Of a DNA stretch of 64,000 bases, positions 63,664 through 64,000 are shown one piece after another (position 1 is the first letter of the stretch; the number at the start of each line of letters is the position of its first letter). The notes below the pieces were generated by a model. It was not told the origin of the DNA. It did no database searches and saw nothing but the letters and a program-made list of their open reading frames with translations. The DNA comes from Methanohalobium evestigatum Z-7303. GTDB taxonomy: Archaea; Halobacteriota; Methanosarcinia; Methanosarcinales; Methanosarcinaceae. The stretch is from contig NC_014253.1 in the NCBI RefSeq assembly GCF_000196655.1, positions 1,567,423 to 1,631,422 of the forward strand, in the 5' to 3' direction. The position numbers and the translations under genes were made by a program.

Positions 63664-64000
63664 TCAGGGTTTGTATACAACAATTGTAACGTTATCTGTG
63701 GTTGTTTCAAGAGATTTTTTATACAGGTATTTAACGATTTCAGAAGGTTTTTGATAGGCTACACTTTCAACCAGCACAGATTTACCAACATGGTCATGTA
63801 ACCCGTCACTGCTTAATACAAGTATTTCTTCTTCATCAATCTCTGTTTCATACGCATCAACATCAAATTGGTTTCCCATTGAGTGGGTTACAATATGGCT
63901 CATCGGATGATATCTGGCAGTTTCCTCATCTATCATACCCCTATCAAGGAGTCTCTGCACCATTGAATGGTCTTTTGTTCTGAATTTTATACCAGTTCCT
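63664..64000 (-). CDS. PP2C-family protein phosphatase, C-terminal part
   Basis: Open to the right edge. Reads 'GTGIKFRTKDHSMVQRLLDR', then 'MSHIVTHSMGNQFDVDAYET', 'LVLSSDGLHDHVGKSVLVES' and 'ETTTDNVTIVVYKP'. The SDGL and DN-V-T motifs with their metal-binding Asp are the PP2C C-terminal half. Dephosphorylates Ser/Thr; the partner kinase is not seen. Confidence 0.88.
   Translation of the reverse strand, partial: GTGIKFRTKDHSMVQRLLDRGMIDEETARYHPMSHIVTHSMGNQFDVDAYETEIDEEEILVLSSDGLHDHVGKSVLVESVAYQKPSEIVKYLYKKSLETTTDNVTIVVYKP

Overview
The window is archaeal and fits a methylotrophic methanogen of the Methanosarcinaceae. It encodes methenyl-tetrahydromethanopterin cyclohydrolase (mch, 52285) next to a DUF2124 gene, a CooC-type CO-dehydrogenase maturation ATPase, a DapL/LysA lysine route, an archaeal GatD, a Taw2/Trm5-family tRNA enzyme, Trm1, archaeosortase-dependent surface proteins and many PAS histidine-kinase modules. 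The DNA is AT-rich, and genes often start after G-rich Shine-Dalgarno runs (AGGGGG). Every intact gene whose stop I read ends in TAA or TGA and none in TAG, as expected where TAG can encode pyrrolysine. A genus such as Methanohalobium is a guess from composition and content, not a result.

Layout. 1-1.3 kb: a TnpB gene running off the left edge and IS debris. 1.4-6.7 kb: a secreted metalloprotease, a small winged-helix protein, and an archaeosortase with its apparent dedicated VPxxxP-CTERM substrate and a companion membrane protein. 7.1-14.3 kb: a minus-strand block of four secreted proteins built from shared and tandemly repeated modules. 14.7-22.4 kb: a phosphoribosyltransferase/hydrolase pair, a response regulator with a Cys-rich output domain, a truncated TRAM gene, a transglutaminase-like gene cut in two by an intact TnpB element, a lipoprotein nuclease, a candidate structured RNA with G-rich loops, DUF1699 and a small AbrB-like gene with tandem GTTTAAAC sites. 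22.5-25 kb: tRNA-Val and a split MgtE transporter operon with a PhoU/TrkA-C regulator.

25-40 kb is mostly housekeeping: rpiA-aspS-gatD-argH, two histidine kinases, dapL, aroC, a CDF transporter, cooC and a NIF3-like gene. 39.9-40.7 kb holds a run of tiny genes, three of them Cys-rich, of which two are zinc ribbons. 40.9-43 kb: a cis-prenyltransferase whose stop codon touches a decayed TnpB element. 43.2-47 kb: two paralogous secreted beta-sandwich proteins (one with a PGF-CTERM tail) and engB. 47-56 kb: radical SAM, GGCT, geranylgeranyl reductase, lysA, FKBP, tRNA-Ser, an IS6-like MITE with a perfect 8-bp target duplication, mch and its neighbours, taw2, and a V4R regulator with an in-frame amber codon. 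56-64 kb: a dead TnpB copy, DUF2110, a wHTH regulator, trm1, a cupredoxin-like lipoprotein without copper ligands, an MBL hydrolase, a MgtC/DUF4010 membrane protein, a phosphoesterase and the end of a PP2C phosphatase.

The most interesting signals are: the V4R regulator readable only if TAG at 55629 is decoded; the zinc-ribbon microprotein cluster; the G-loop RNA at about 21.3 kb; the archaeosortase/single-substrate unit; the transglutaminase gene reassembled around a TnpB insertion; TnpB right ends that supply stop codons and carry covarying hairpins; and several genes whose best start is a near-cognate codon behind a good Shine-Dalgarno.
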